This document shows positions 37,535-44,976 of a DNA stretch of 64,000 nucleotides, one piece after another. The DNA is from Streptomyces sp. NBC_00190 (lineage in GTDB: Bacteria; Actinomycetota; Actinomycetes; Streptomycetales; Streptomycetaceae). The stretch is taken from positions 6,572,001 to 6,636,000 of the forward strand of contig NZ_CP108131.1 of the NCBI RefSeq assembly GCF_036203305.1, written 5' to 3'. The notes beneath the pieces are model-generated. The model searched no databases. It was given only the letters and a program-made list of their open reading frames with translations, and was not told the origin of the DNA. Every line of letters starts with the position of its first letter. Position 1 is the first letter of the stretch. Both the position numbers and the translations under genes were made by a program.

Positions 37535-38826
37535 CCAACCCGATCCCCCTGCACAGCCGCCACCTCACCGTCATGCCCGACTGGCTCGCGCTCTACTACG
37601 ACCGCCCCATCGAGCTCACCCACGGCGAGGGCCGCCACGTCTGGGACGCCGACGGCAACCGCTACCTCGACTTCTTCGGCGGCATCCTCACCACGATGAC
37701 CGCCCACGCCCTGCCCGAGGTCACCAAGGCCGTCTCCGAACAGGCCGGGAGGATCATCCACTCCTCCACCCTGTACCTCAACCGGCCGATGGTCGAACTG
37801 GCCGAGCGGGTCGCCGCGCTGTCCGGCATCCCCGAGGCCCGGGTCTTCTTCACCACCTCCGGCACCGAGGCCAACGACACGGCCCTGCTGCTCGCGACGA
37901 CGTACCGCCGCTCCAACCAGATCCTGGCGATGCGCAACAGCTACCACGGCCGGTCCTTCTCCACCGTCTCCGTCACCGGAAACCGCAGCTGGTCCCCGAC
38001 CAGCCTCTCCCCGCTCCAGACGTACTACGTCCACGGCGCCGTCCGCACCCGCGGCCCCTTCGCGGAGCTGTCCGACACCGAGTTCACCGCCGCCGCCGTG
38101 GCCGACCTGGAGGACGTGCTCGGCCAGGCCCGAGGCGGAGTGGCCGCGCTCATCGCCGAACCGATCCAGGGCGTCGGCGGATTCACCTCCCCGCCCGACG
38201 GCCTGTACGGGGCCTTCCGCGAGGTCCTGGACCGGCACGGCATCCTGTGGATCAGCGACGAGGTGCAGACCGGCTGGGGCCGCACGGGCGAGCACTTCTG
38301 GGGCTGGCAGGCCCACGCCCAGAACGGCCCGCCGGACATCCTCACCTTCGCCAAGGGCATCGGCAACGGCATGTCCATCGGCGGGGTCGTGGCCCGTGCC
38401 GAGGTGATGAACTGCCTGGACTCCAACTCCATCTCCACCTTCGGCGGCTCCCCGGTCACCATGGCGGCCGGCGCCGCCAACCTCGCGTACCTGCTGGAAC
38501 ACGACCTCCAGGGCAACGCCCGCCGCGTCGGCGGCCTGCTGCTGGAGCGGCTGCGCGCGATCGCCGCCCACGTGCCCGCCGTACGGGAGGTGCGCGGCCG
38601 GGGCCTGATGGCCGGCCTGGAGCTGACCCGGCCCGGCACCGACCAGGCCGACCCGGAGGCGGCAGCGGCCGTCCTGGAGGCCGCCCGCGCGGGCGGCCTG
38701 CTGATCGGCAAGGGCGGCGGTCACAACACCAGCGTGCTGCGCATCGCGCCGCCGCTCTCCCTCACCGTCGCCGAGGCGGAAGAGGGTGCCGAGATCCTCG
38801 AACAGGCGCTCCGCAGCATCCAGTAG
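37531..38826 (+). CDS. Class III PLP-dependent aminotransferase
   Basis: This 431-residue enzyme has the class III signature around ILWISDEVQTGWGRTG and the PLP lysine in TFAKGIGNG. In this operon it probably transaminates beta-alanine or beta-aminoisobutyrate, the products of pyrimidine degradation. The GTG start overlaps the stop of the ureidopropionase gene. Confidence 0.92.
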   Translation: MTNPIPLHSRHLTVMPDWLALYYDRPIELTHGEGRHVWDADGNRYLDFFGGILTTMTAHALPEVTKAVSEQAGRIIHSSTLYLNRPMVELAERVAALSGIPEARVFFTTSGTEANDTALLLATTYRRSNQILAMRNSYHGRSFSTVSVTGNRSWSPTSLSPLQTYYVHGAVRTRGPFAELSDTEFTAAAVADLEDVLGQARGGVAALIAEPIQGVGGFTSPPDGLYGAFREVLDRHGILWISDEVQTGWGRTGEHFWGWQAHAQNGPPDILTFAKGIGNGMSIGGVVARAEVMNCLDSNSISTFGGSPVTMAAGAANLAYLLEHDLQGNARRVGGLLLERLRAIAAHVPAVREVRGRGLMAGLELTRPGTDQADPEAAAAVLEAARAGGLLIGKGGGHNTSVLRIAPPLSLTVAEAEEGAEILEQALRSIQ

Positions 38827-38836
38827 GGGGACTTCC

Positions 38837-40237
38837 ATGAGCATCCGCACCCTGATCCGCGGCGGCCTGGTGGTCACCGCCGCCGACGAACTCCACGCGG
38901 ACGTCCTGATCGAGGACGGCCGCGTGGCGGCCCTGGCCGCGCACGGCTCCGCGGCAGCCGAGGCCTGGACGGCCGGCCGCACGATCGACGCGAGCGGGAA
39001 GTACGTCATCCCGGGCGGCGTCGACGCGCACACCCACATGGAGCTCCCGTTCGGCGGCACCTCGGCCTCGGACACGTTCGAGACCGGAACCCGGGCCGCC
39101 GCCTGGGGCGGCACCACAACGATCGTCGACTTCGCCGTCCAGAGCGTGGGCCACTCCCTGCGCGAGGGCCTCGACACCTGGTACGACAAGGCCGACGGCA
39201 AGTGCGCCGTCGACTACGCCTTCCACATGATCCTCTCGGACGTCAACGAGGGCACCCTCAAGGAGATGGACCTCCTGGTGGGGGAGGGCGTCACGTCCTT
39301 CAAGCTGTTCATGGCCTACCCGGGCGTCTTCTACAGCGACGACGGGCAGATCCTGCGCGCCATGCAGCGCGGCGCCGCCAACGGCGGGCTGATCATGATG
39401 CACGCCGAGAACGGCATCGCCATCGACGTCCTCGTCGAACAGGCCCTGGCCCGCGGCGAGACCGACCCCCGCCACCACGGCGAGGTCCGCAGGGTGCTCC
39501 TCGAAGCCGAGGCCACCCACCGCGCCATCCAGCTCGCACGGGTCGCCGGAGCCCCCCTGTACGTCGTCCACGTCTCGGCGGAGGAGGCGGTGGCCGAGCT
39601 TGCCGCCGCCCGCGACAAGGGGCTGCCGGTCTTCGGGGAGACCTGCCCGCAGTACCTCTTCCTGTCCACCGACAACCTCGCCGAGCCCGACTTCCAGGGC
39701 GCCAAGTACGTCTGCTCCACCCCGCTGCGCCCGCGCGAGCACCAGGAGGCGCTCTGGCGGGGGCTGCGCACCAACGACCTCCAGGTGGTCTCCACCGACC
39801 ACTGCCCCTTCTGCTTCCGCGGCCAGAAGGAGCTGGGCCGCGGTGACTTCTCCAAGATCCCCAACGGACTGCCCGGGGTGGAGAACCGCATGGACCTCCT
39901 CCACCAGGCCGTCGTGGACGGGCACATCAGCCGCCGCCGCTGGATCGAGATCGCCTGCGCGACCCCGGCCCGGATGTTCGGCATCTACCCGCAGAAGGGC
40001 ACCATCGCGCCGGGTTCCGATGCCGACATCGTCCTCTACGATCCGCACGCCGAGCAGGTCATCTCCGCCGAGACCCACCACATGAACGTGGACTACTCGG
40101 CGTACGAGGGCAAGCGGATCACCGGACGCGTCGACACGGTGCTCTCCCGCGGCGAACTCGTCATCGACCGGCGCGAGTACACGGGCCGGGCCGGCCACGG
40201 GGTCTTCGTCCCCCGCACCACCTGCCAGTACCTGTAA
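38837..40237 (+). CDS. hydA: Dihydropyrimidinase / D-hydantoinase
   Basis: This 466-residue cyclic amidohydrolase opens dihydropyrimidine or hydantoin rings to N-carbamoyl amino acids. It has metal motif DAHTHMELPFGG, carbamylated lysine in TSFKLFMAYPG, then MMHAENG, VVHVSAEEA and the Asp of VSTDHCPF. Its product is the substrate of the ureidopropionase two genes upstream. A short ribosome binding site precedes the ATG. Confidence 0.95.
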   Translation: MSIRTLIRGGLVVTAADELHADVLIEDGRVAALAAHGSAAAEAWTAGRTIDASGKYVIPGGVDAHTHMELPFGGTSASDTFETGTRAAAWGGTTTIVDFAVQSVGHSLREGLDTWYDKADGKCAVDYAFHMILSDVNEGTLKEMDLLVGEGVTSFKLFMAYPGVFYSDDGQILRAMQRGAANGGLIMMHAENGIAIDVLVEQALARGETDPRHHGEVRRVLLEAEATHRAIQLARVAGAPLYVVHVSAEEAVAELAAARDKGLPVFGETCPQYLFLSTDNLAEPDFQGAKYVCSTPLRPREHQEALWRGLRTNDLQVVSTDHCPFCFRGQKELGRGDFSKIPNGLPGVENRMDLLHQAVVDGHISRRRWIEIACATPARMFGIYPQKGTIAPGSDADIVLYDPHAEQVISAETHHMNVDYSAYEGKRITGRVDTVLSRGELVIDRREYTGRAGHGVFVPRTTCQYL

Positions 40238-40249
40238 GGAGTGTCCGCC

Positions 40250-41251
40250 ATGGACTTCGGCCTCGTCCTGCAAACCGATCCACCGGCTTCGCAGGTCATC
40301 AGTCTCATGCGCCGTGCCGAGCGCAACGGGTTCCGCTACGGCTGGACCTTCGACTCCGCCGTGTTGTGGCAGGAGCCGTTCGTCATCTACAGCCAGATCC
40401 TGGAGCACACCCGAAAACTGCACGTCGGGCCGATGGTCACCAACCCGGGTACCCGCACCTGGGAGGTCACCGCCTCCACGTTCGCCACCCTCAACGACAT
40501 GTTCGGCAACCGCACCGTGTGCGGGATCGGGCGCGGGGACTCGGCGATGCGCGTCGCCGGGCGCGCGCCGAACACCCTGGCCCGGCTCGGCGAGGCCATC
40601 GAGGTGATCCGCGACCTCGCCGAGGGCCGGGAGGCGGTCGTCGACGGCAACCCGATCCGCATTCCCTGGATCCGGGACGGGAAGCTGCCGGTATGGATGG
40701 CCGCGTACGGCCCGAAGGCCCTTGCCCTGGCCGGGCAGAAGGCGGACGGGTTCATCCTCCAGCTCGCCGACCCCTACCTCACGGAGTGGATGGTCAAGTC
40801 GGTCCGCCAGGCCGCAGTGGAGGCAGGCCGCGACCCGGCCGCGATCACCATCTGCGTGGCGGCCCCCGCGTACGTGGGCACGGACCTCGCCCACGCCCGC
40901 GACCAGTGCCGGTGGTTCGGCGGAATGGTCGGCAACCACGTCGCCGACCTGGTCTCGCGCTACGGCGAGCACTCCTCGATGGTCCCCGACGAGCTCACCG
41001 AGTACATCAAGGCCCGCCAGGGCTACGACTACAGCCACCACGGCCGCACCGGGAACCCGTCCGCGGACTTCGTCCCCGACGAGATCGTCGACCGCTTCTG
41101 CCTGCTCGGCCCGCCCGAGGCCCACATCGAGAAGCTGCGCGCCCTGCGCGACCTCGGCGTCGACCAGTTCGCCCTCTACGACATGCACGACGCGAAGGAG
41201 GCCACGATCGACGCCTACGGGACGCACGTCATCCCCGCGCTGAGCAGCTGA
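40250..41251 (+). CDS. LLM-class flavin-dependent oxidoreductase (TIGR03842-like)
   Basis: This 333-residue TIM-barrel protein is of the luciferase-like/F420 group: MDFGLVLQTDPPASQVISLMRRAE, GRGDSAMRVAGRAPNT, WMAAYGPKALALAG. Members of this subfamily are commonly next to hydantoinase/dihydropyrimidinase genes. AAGGAG 8 bases before the ATG sets the start. It may perform the oxidoreductive step of pyrimidine or hydantoin breakdown; that is inference. Confidence 0.9.
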   Translation: MDFGLVLQTDPPASQVISLMRRAERNGFRYGWTFDSAVLWQEPFVIYSQILEHTRKLHVGPMVTNPGTRTWEVTASTFATLNDMFGNRTVCGIGRGDSAMRVAGRAPNTLARLGEAIEVIRDLAEGREAVVDGNPIRIPWIRDGKLPVWMAAYGPKALALAGQKADGFILQLADPYLTEWMVKSVRQAAVEAGRDPAAITICVAAPAYVGTDLAHARDQCRWFGGMVGNHVADLVSRYGEHSSMVPDELTEYIKARQGYDYSHHGRTGNPSADFVPDEIVDRFCLLGPPEAHIEKLRALRDLGVDQFALYDMHDAKEATIDAYGTHVIPALSS

Positions 41252-41280
41252 CGTCACCGGTCCTCGCCATCCGCCCGACG

Positions 41281-41319
41281 CGGCGCCGGCCCCCGTTCTT
41301 CAGCGCGGGGCCGGCGCCG
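41281..41319. terminator. Hairpin between the LLM gene and the convergent amidohydrolase
   Basis: A 13-bp perfect stem (41281-41293 with 41307-41319) has a 13-base loop that contains the stop codon of the amidohydrolase (41300-41302). It is likely a bidirectional terminator. Confidence 0.65.
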
Positions 41320-42511
41320 GGGAGCCGGCCGGGACGTGGGGGCGGCCGGCGGACATCGTCAGGCGGACGTCGCGCAGGGCGGCCAGATCGGCCAGTGGGT
41401 CGCCGGTGACGGCGATCAGGTCGGCGCGGTAGCCCGGGGCGAGGCGTCCGGTGTCGGAGGCGATGCCCAGGGCGAGGGCGGCCTCGACCGTGGCCGCGTC
41501 GATGGCCTCGGCGGGGGAGAAGCCGATGTGGCGGAAGAACTCCAGGCTCGACACGAAGCCGTCGAAGACGGCGTGCGCCACGCCCGCGTCCGTGCCCGCG
41601 ATGAGCCGTACCCCCTGACCGGCCATCCAGCGCAGGCGGTCGAACATCTCCTCGGCCCGCTCCGGGCCGAAGCGCCGCGCGAAGCCGCGCCAGTCCGGGC
41701 TCGCCGCGGGACAGACCCGGATCCCCTTCGCCGCGATCTCGGCGACCAGGTCCTCCCGCACGTCGAAGCCGTCCCGCGCCATCCAGGTGCAGTGCTCGAT
41801 CGTGTCGACGCCCGCCGCCACCGCCGCCGCGATGCCCTCGGTGCCGTGCGCGTGTGCGGCCACCGGCAGACCGGCGCGGCGGGCCTCGGCCACCACCAGG
41901 CCCAGTTCCCCGGCGGTGAACTGGGCCTCCCAGACCGGCGGGCCGCCCTTGGTGATGCCACCGCCGGTGGCCATCACCTTGATCACGTCGACGCCGTCCC
42001 GCACGTTGCGCCTGACCAGGCCGCGCAGGGCCTCCTCGTCGCTCACCTCGCCGCCGAAGAACCAGCAGTGGCCGCCGGGGCGGGTCAGCGGGGTCCCGGC
42101 GCTGAGGATGCGCGGACCGGGTGCGGCGTCCTGCTCGATCGAGTGCCGCAGGCGCAGGGCGAGGCCGCCCCGGTCCCCGAGGTCCCGTACGGTCGTCACG
42201 CCGCTGTCGAGCAGGAGCCGGGCCCGCTCGGCCATCCCGGCCAGCAGTCCGGTGTCATCGGTGTCGAGGAGGGCGGTGACGGGGTCCGGCCCGGCGTCGA
42301 GGGCCAGGTGGACATGGCAGTCGATCAGTCCGGGCAGCACCGTGCCGTCGGGGAACGAGACGACCGTTGCCCCGGCTGCGGCCAAGGGTGCGATCTCGGC
42401 CCGCGGGCCCACGCCTGCGATCGTCCCGCCGCGGACCAGTACGGCGCCGTCGCGCAGCCGCTGACCGCCGGGCCCCGTGACGAGCTGCCCGGCAGTGATC
42501 AAGTACTCCAT
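41300..42511 (-). CDS. Amidohydrolase family protein (prolidase/imidazolonepropionase-like)
   Basis: This 403-residue amidohydrolase has metal motif GLIDCHVHLALDAG, VIKVMATGGG (lysine), AHAHGTEGI, TIEHCTWM and catalytic Asp in IAGTDAGV. This set matches Xaa-Pro dipeptidase-type metal-dependent hydrolases that act on N-acyl or dipeptide amides. AAGGTG precedes the ATG at 42511. It is convergent with the pyrimidine operon and not obviously part of it. Confidence 0.9.
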   Translation of the reverse strand: MEYLITAGQLVTGPGGQRLRDGAVLVRGGTIAGVGPRAEIAPLAAAGATVVSFPDGTVLPGLIDCHVHLALDAGPDPVTALLDTDDTGLLAGMAERARLLLDSGVTTVRDLGDRGGLALRLRHSIEQDAAPGPRILSAGTPLTRPGGHCWFFGGEVSDEEALRGLVRRNVRDGVDVIKVMATGGGITKGGPPVWEAQFTAGELGLVVAEARRAGLPVAAHAHGTEGIAAAVAAGVDTIEHCTWMARDGFDVREDLVAEIAAKGIRVCPAASPDWRGFARRFGPERAEEMFDRLRWMAGQGVRLIAGTDAGVAHAVFDGFVSSLEFFRHIGFSPAEAIDAATVEAALALGIASDTGRLAPGYRADLIAVTGDPLADLAALRDVRLTMSAGRPHVPAGSPAPAPR

Positions 42512-42558
42512 GGACTCACACCTTCGTGTCGGTCGCCCCGCAGGATCCGGCGGAGCGG

Positions 42559-43689
42559 TCATGCGGCCCCAAGCGCGTCCGAGAGCAGCAGGAGCTGGTG
42601 CACGTCGTCGTCGAGGCTGTCGCCCCGGGGGAGGGCGATCGCCACCGCCCCGGACGGGGCGGGCACCCCGGCCGAGTACTCCCGCAGCGCCCGGCGCAGG
42701 TGTCCAGCCACGACGTCAGGCGGCAGCCCGCCGACCGGCCCGGCCTCGGTGAGGGGCGCGAGGTACGGGCTGAGCCGTACGAGCCCGTCCCGGCACTCCA
42801 CCACGCGCCGGTAATAACGCCGGTGTGCACCGAGCGGGCCCCGCCAGGCGGGCCAGTCGCGCCAGCCGCCGGACGGCGCCGGGTGCAGGGCGTTCTCGGG
42901 GAACGCCGTGTGCAGCGCCGTCCACAGCGGAGTGAGCCGGCGGTAGGCGCGCCGGTGCCGCCACCGCAGGCGCAGCGCCGTCAGCCGGTCGGCCACCCCG
43001 GGGTACAGGACGCCGACGACGAAGAGCGGAATCGCCAGGTCCAGCAGCAGTTTGACGCTGGTGATCACAGCTGGGGGAACGGCGCCACCGCCGGCGCGGA
43101 CGAGGGTCAGCACGGCGCGCAGGGCGCCCGCGCCCACCATGCACGCCAGGGAGACGGCGACCAGCCGCAGTCCGACGGCGAGCGAGCCGCGTGCGGTCCC
43201 GACGTACCGCAGGGTCCACCACAGTGCCATCGCGAGCGCGTACGTCAGGTAGATCCCGGCCGCCAGGTAGAACACGGCGGTTCCGGCCACCCGCATGTCC
43301 GCCGTCGCGTAGACGTGGGTGCGCGCGGCGCGCGGGGTCGCGAGCGGGGCCGCCGTGATGACGACCGCGGTGATCACGAGCGGGATCAGCTCGATCCGGG
43401 CACGCCGGCGGCCGCTGCGCGGGTCCGAGGCCGATTGCAGATAGAAGCACATGAGCCAGTAGGCGGTGCCGAGCAGCAGGACGTTCTGCACCAGCTTCGT
43501 GGTTCCGGCGCCGGCCATGGCGTCGACATCGTCGGCGACGCTGCGCAGACCCATGGGGAAGGACAGGCAGGCGCAGAGGATGCAGTACGTCACGGCCTGA
43601 AGAGGACGGTCGTACGGGGCCTTGGCGATCTGGTGGATCATCCGGACGAGGGCGACCAGCAGGACCGCGCCGAGCAGGATCGTCAGCAC
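42559..43689 (-). CDS. MAB_1171c-type multi-pass membrane protein
   Basis: This 376-residue protein has about seven transmembrane helices in the first 245 residues and a soluble C-terminal part with WTALHTAFPENALHP and RRVVECRDGLVRLSPYL. It resembles the MAB_1171c putative transporter family found beside ImmA/IrrE and XRE genes in Streptomyces; transport activity is unproven. The GTG start lies one base after the stop of the ImmA gene, so they are co-transcribed. Confidence 0.85.
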   Translation of the reverse strand: MLTILLGAVLLVALVRMIHQIAKAPYDRPLQAVTYCILCACLSFPMGLRSVADDVDAMAGAGTTKLVQNVLLLGTAYWLMCFYLQSASDPRSGRRRARIELIPLVITAVVITAAPLATPRAARTHVYATADMRVAGTAVFYLAAGIYLTYALAMALWWTLRYVGTARGSLAVGLRLVAVSLACMVGAGALRAVLTLVRAGGGAVPPAVITSVKLLLDLAIPLFVVGVLYPGVADRLTALRLRWRHRRAYRRLTPLWTALHTAFPENALHPAPSGGWRDWPAWRGPLGAHRRYYRRVVECRDGLVRLSPYLAPLTEAGPVGGLPPDVVAGHLRRALREYSAGVPAPSGAVAIALPRGDSLDDDVHQLLLLSDALGAA

Positions 43690-43690
43690 G

Positions 43691-44209
43691 TCACAGCCAC
43701 CCGCGCCGCTCGGTCAGCGCCCTCTGGATGCGCCCGGCCGAGGAGTCCCGTGGTGCGGGCCGGGCGACCTGATCGAGGAGGCGGGCCCATTCGAGGATGA
43801 TGGTGGCCATCGTCTCCGCCTCGCGTTCGCGCTCCTCGTCGTACGAACTGCGCCCCAGGAGCCGCTTGACCACGTCGAGGGAGATGTTCGGCATGATCGC
43901 GCCGAGCAGTGCGTCGTCGAGTTCACCGCTGTGGTGATCGGCCAGGATGTGCCCGACCTCGTGCACGATGATGTGGTCCTGGTGCGCCTTGCTGGTTTCC
44001 TGCTGGTAGAAGATGTAGTCGGTGGTGTCCGTGGCGATCCACAGCCCGTACGGGCCGTTCGCCGGGAGCCGGTAGGGGACCAGGTGGATGGGCCGGCCCC
44101 GGCGCTCTCCGAGGAGTCTGCACAGTACGGCGACGTCCAACGGCGGCTGGACCCCCAGCGACCGGAGTTCACGCTTGCAGCGCCGCCGTAACTCGCTCTC
44201 TTTCAGCAA
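43691..44209 (-). CDS. ImmA/IrrE-family metallopeptidase
   Basis: This 172-residue protein has the HEVGH zinc motif (IIVHEVGHILADHH) and a downstream Glu-rich EREREAETMATIILEWA segment that can give the third ligand. ImmA/IrrE proteases cleave XRE-type repressors, as with ImmR and DdrO. The TTG at 44209 has GGGGAGGAA directly upstream; a GTG/ATG 13 codons earlier lacks one. It lies between an XRE gene and a membrane protein gene on the same strand. Confidence 0.88.
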   Translation of the reverse strand: MLKESELRRRCKRELRSLGVQPPLDVAVLCRLLGERRGRPIHLVPYRLPANGPYGLWIATDTTDYIFYQQETSKAHQDHIIVHEVGHILADHHSGELDDALLGAIMPNISLDVVKRLLGRSSYDEEREREAETMATIILEWARLLDQVARPAPRDSSAGRIQRALTERRGWL

Positions 44210-44287
44210 TCTTCCTCCCCCGTGCCACACCGGCCACACACGACCCATGCAACATGAGTCGGGTTCGGACAGACAGGGGGAATCAGG

Positions 44288-44749
44288 TCATGAATCCTGG
44301 GGCTCGCCCAGTGCGTCCTTGTCCGGAGTGCGCTGGGACAGTCCCTCCAGGGTCCGTACGCGCTCGATGAGTTCGCTGATCGAGTTCAGGCTCGCGGAGG
44401 AGAGGCCGGCGGCCCGCAGGGCGACGTGCTGGACGTTGGAGTCGCGAAGTGCCGCGAGGAGGGCGAGCTGCACGTGGACGTCGGAGGCGACCTGGTCGTT
44501 GAAGAAGTAGGCCGGAGGGACGCCGAAGAACTTGGCTATGCCTTCGAGGTGCTTGAGCGTCGGATTGTCGCGCTGGCCTTTGCGCAACAGCCAGATGTAG
44601 CTTCCGGAGATGGGTATTCCGGTCTCGGTGATGGCCCGGGCCACTTCTTCGGTGTTGTACGGCTGACGGCCGGCCGGTACCACCGTTTCGAACAGGTGAT
44701 TGATCTTGTCGGCAAGGGTGAGTCTCGCACCGCCGTCCGAGCTGGCCAA
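44288..44749 (-). CDS. XRE/EspR-like HTH regulator
   Basis: This 153-residue regulator has an N-terminal helix-turn-helix (LADKINHLFETV, EEVARAITETGIPISGSYIWLLRKGQRDNPTLKHLEGIAKFFGVPP) similar to EspR/BldD-type proteins, with a helical C-terminal half (~85-150) likely for dimerisation. TTG at 44749 follows GGGAGG by 7 bases. It is the probable substrate or partner of the ImmA/IrrE protease. It is divergent from the SARP gene of the phenazine cluster. Confidence 0.85.
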   Translation of the reverse strand: MASSDGGARLTLADKINHLFETVVPAGRQPYNTEEVARAITETGIPISGSYIWLLRKGQRDNPTLKHLEGIAKFFGVPPAYFFNDQVASDVHVQLALLAALRDSNVQHVALRAAGLSSASLNSISELIERVRTLEGLSQRTPDKDALGEPQDS

Positions 44750-44818
44750 GGTTGCACCTCCCTGTGTCCAGGGCAATCTACTGGCACGGCGTCGGGTGCG
44801 TCGACGCCCGGTGGCGTG

Positions 44819-44847
44819 TTGACACCTGTCGGAGCCGAGGCTAGCGT
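44819..44847 (+). promoter_or_regulatory. Candidate sigma-70-type promoter for the SARP gene
   Basis: TTGACA (44819-44824) and TAGCGT (44842-44847) are separated by 17 bases, a near-ideal vegetative promoter, pointing toward the SARP gene. The -35 overlaps a palindrome GTGTTGACAC. It implies a leader of about 120 bases. Confidence 0.55.
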
Positions 44848-44881
44848 CCCCATCCGGATCGATCTTCGACTCATATTGGAT

Positions 44882-44932
44882 GCAACTCGACTCGGGCGTA
44901 CCTGAGTTGCCGTGGCTCGTCCTGAAAACGAG
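44882..44932 (+). other. Two stem-loops in the SARP leader
   Basis: GCAACTC (44882-44888) pairs with GAGTTGC (44904-44910). CTCGT (44916-44920) pairs with ACGAG (44928-44932), with CCGTG/CACGG extending the second stem. Both lie in the predicted leader between promoter and ATG at 44977. They may affect SARP translation; function is inferred. Confidence 0.4.
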
Positions 44933-44976
44933 CTCGTCACGGCGCCCGAGCCCGGAGAGCTCGGACGAGGGACGGC

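Noticed and set aside
38762..41257. 831-codon frame antisense to the dihydropyrimidinase and LLM genes
   Set aside because: Again a GC-bias shadow; the plus-strand genes have complete catalytic motifs and overlaps.
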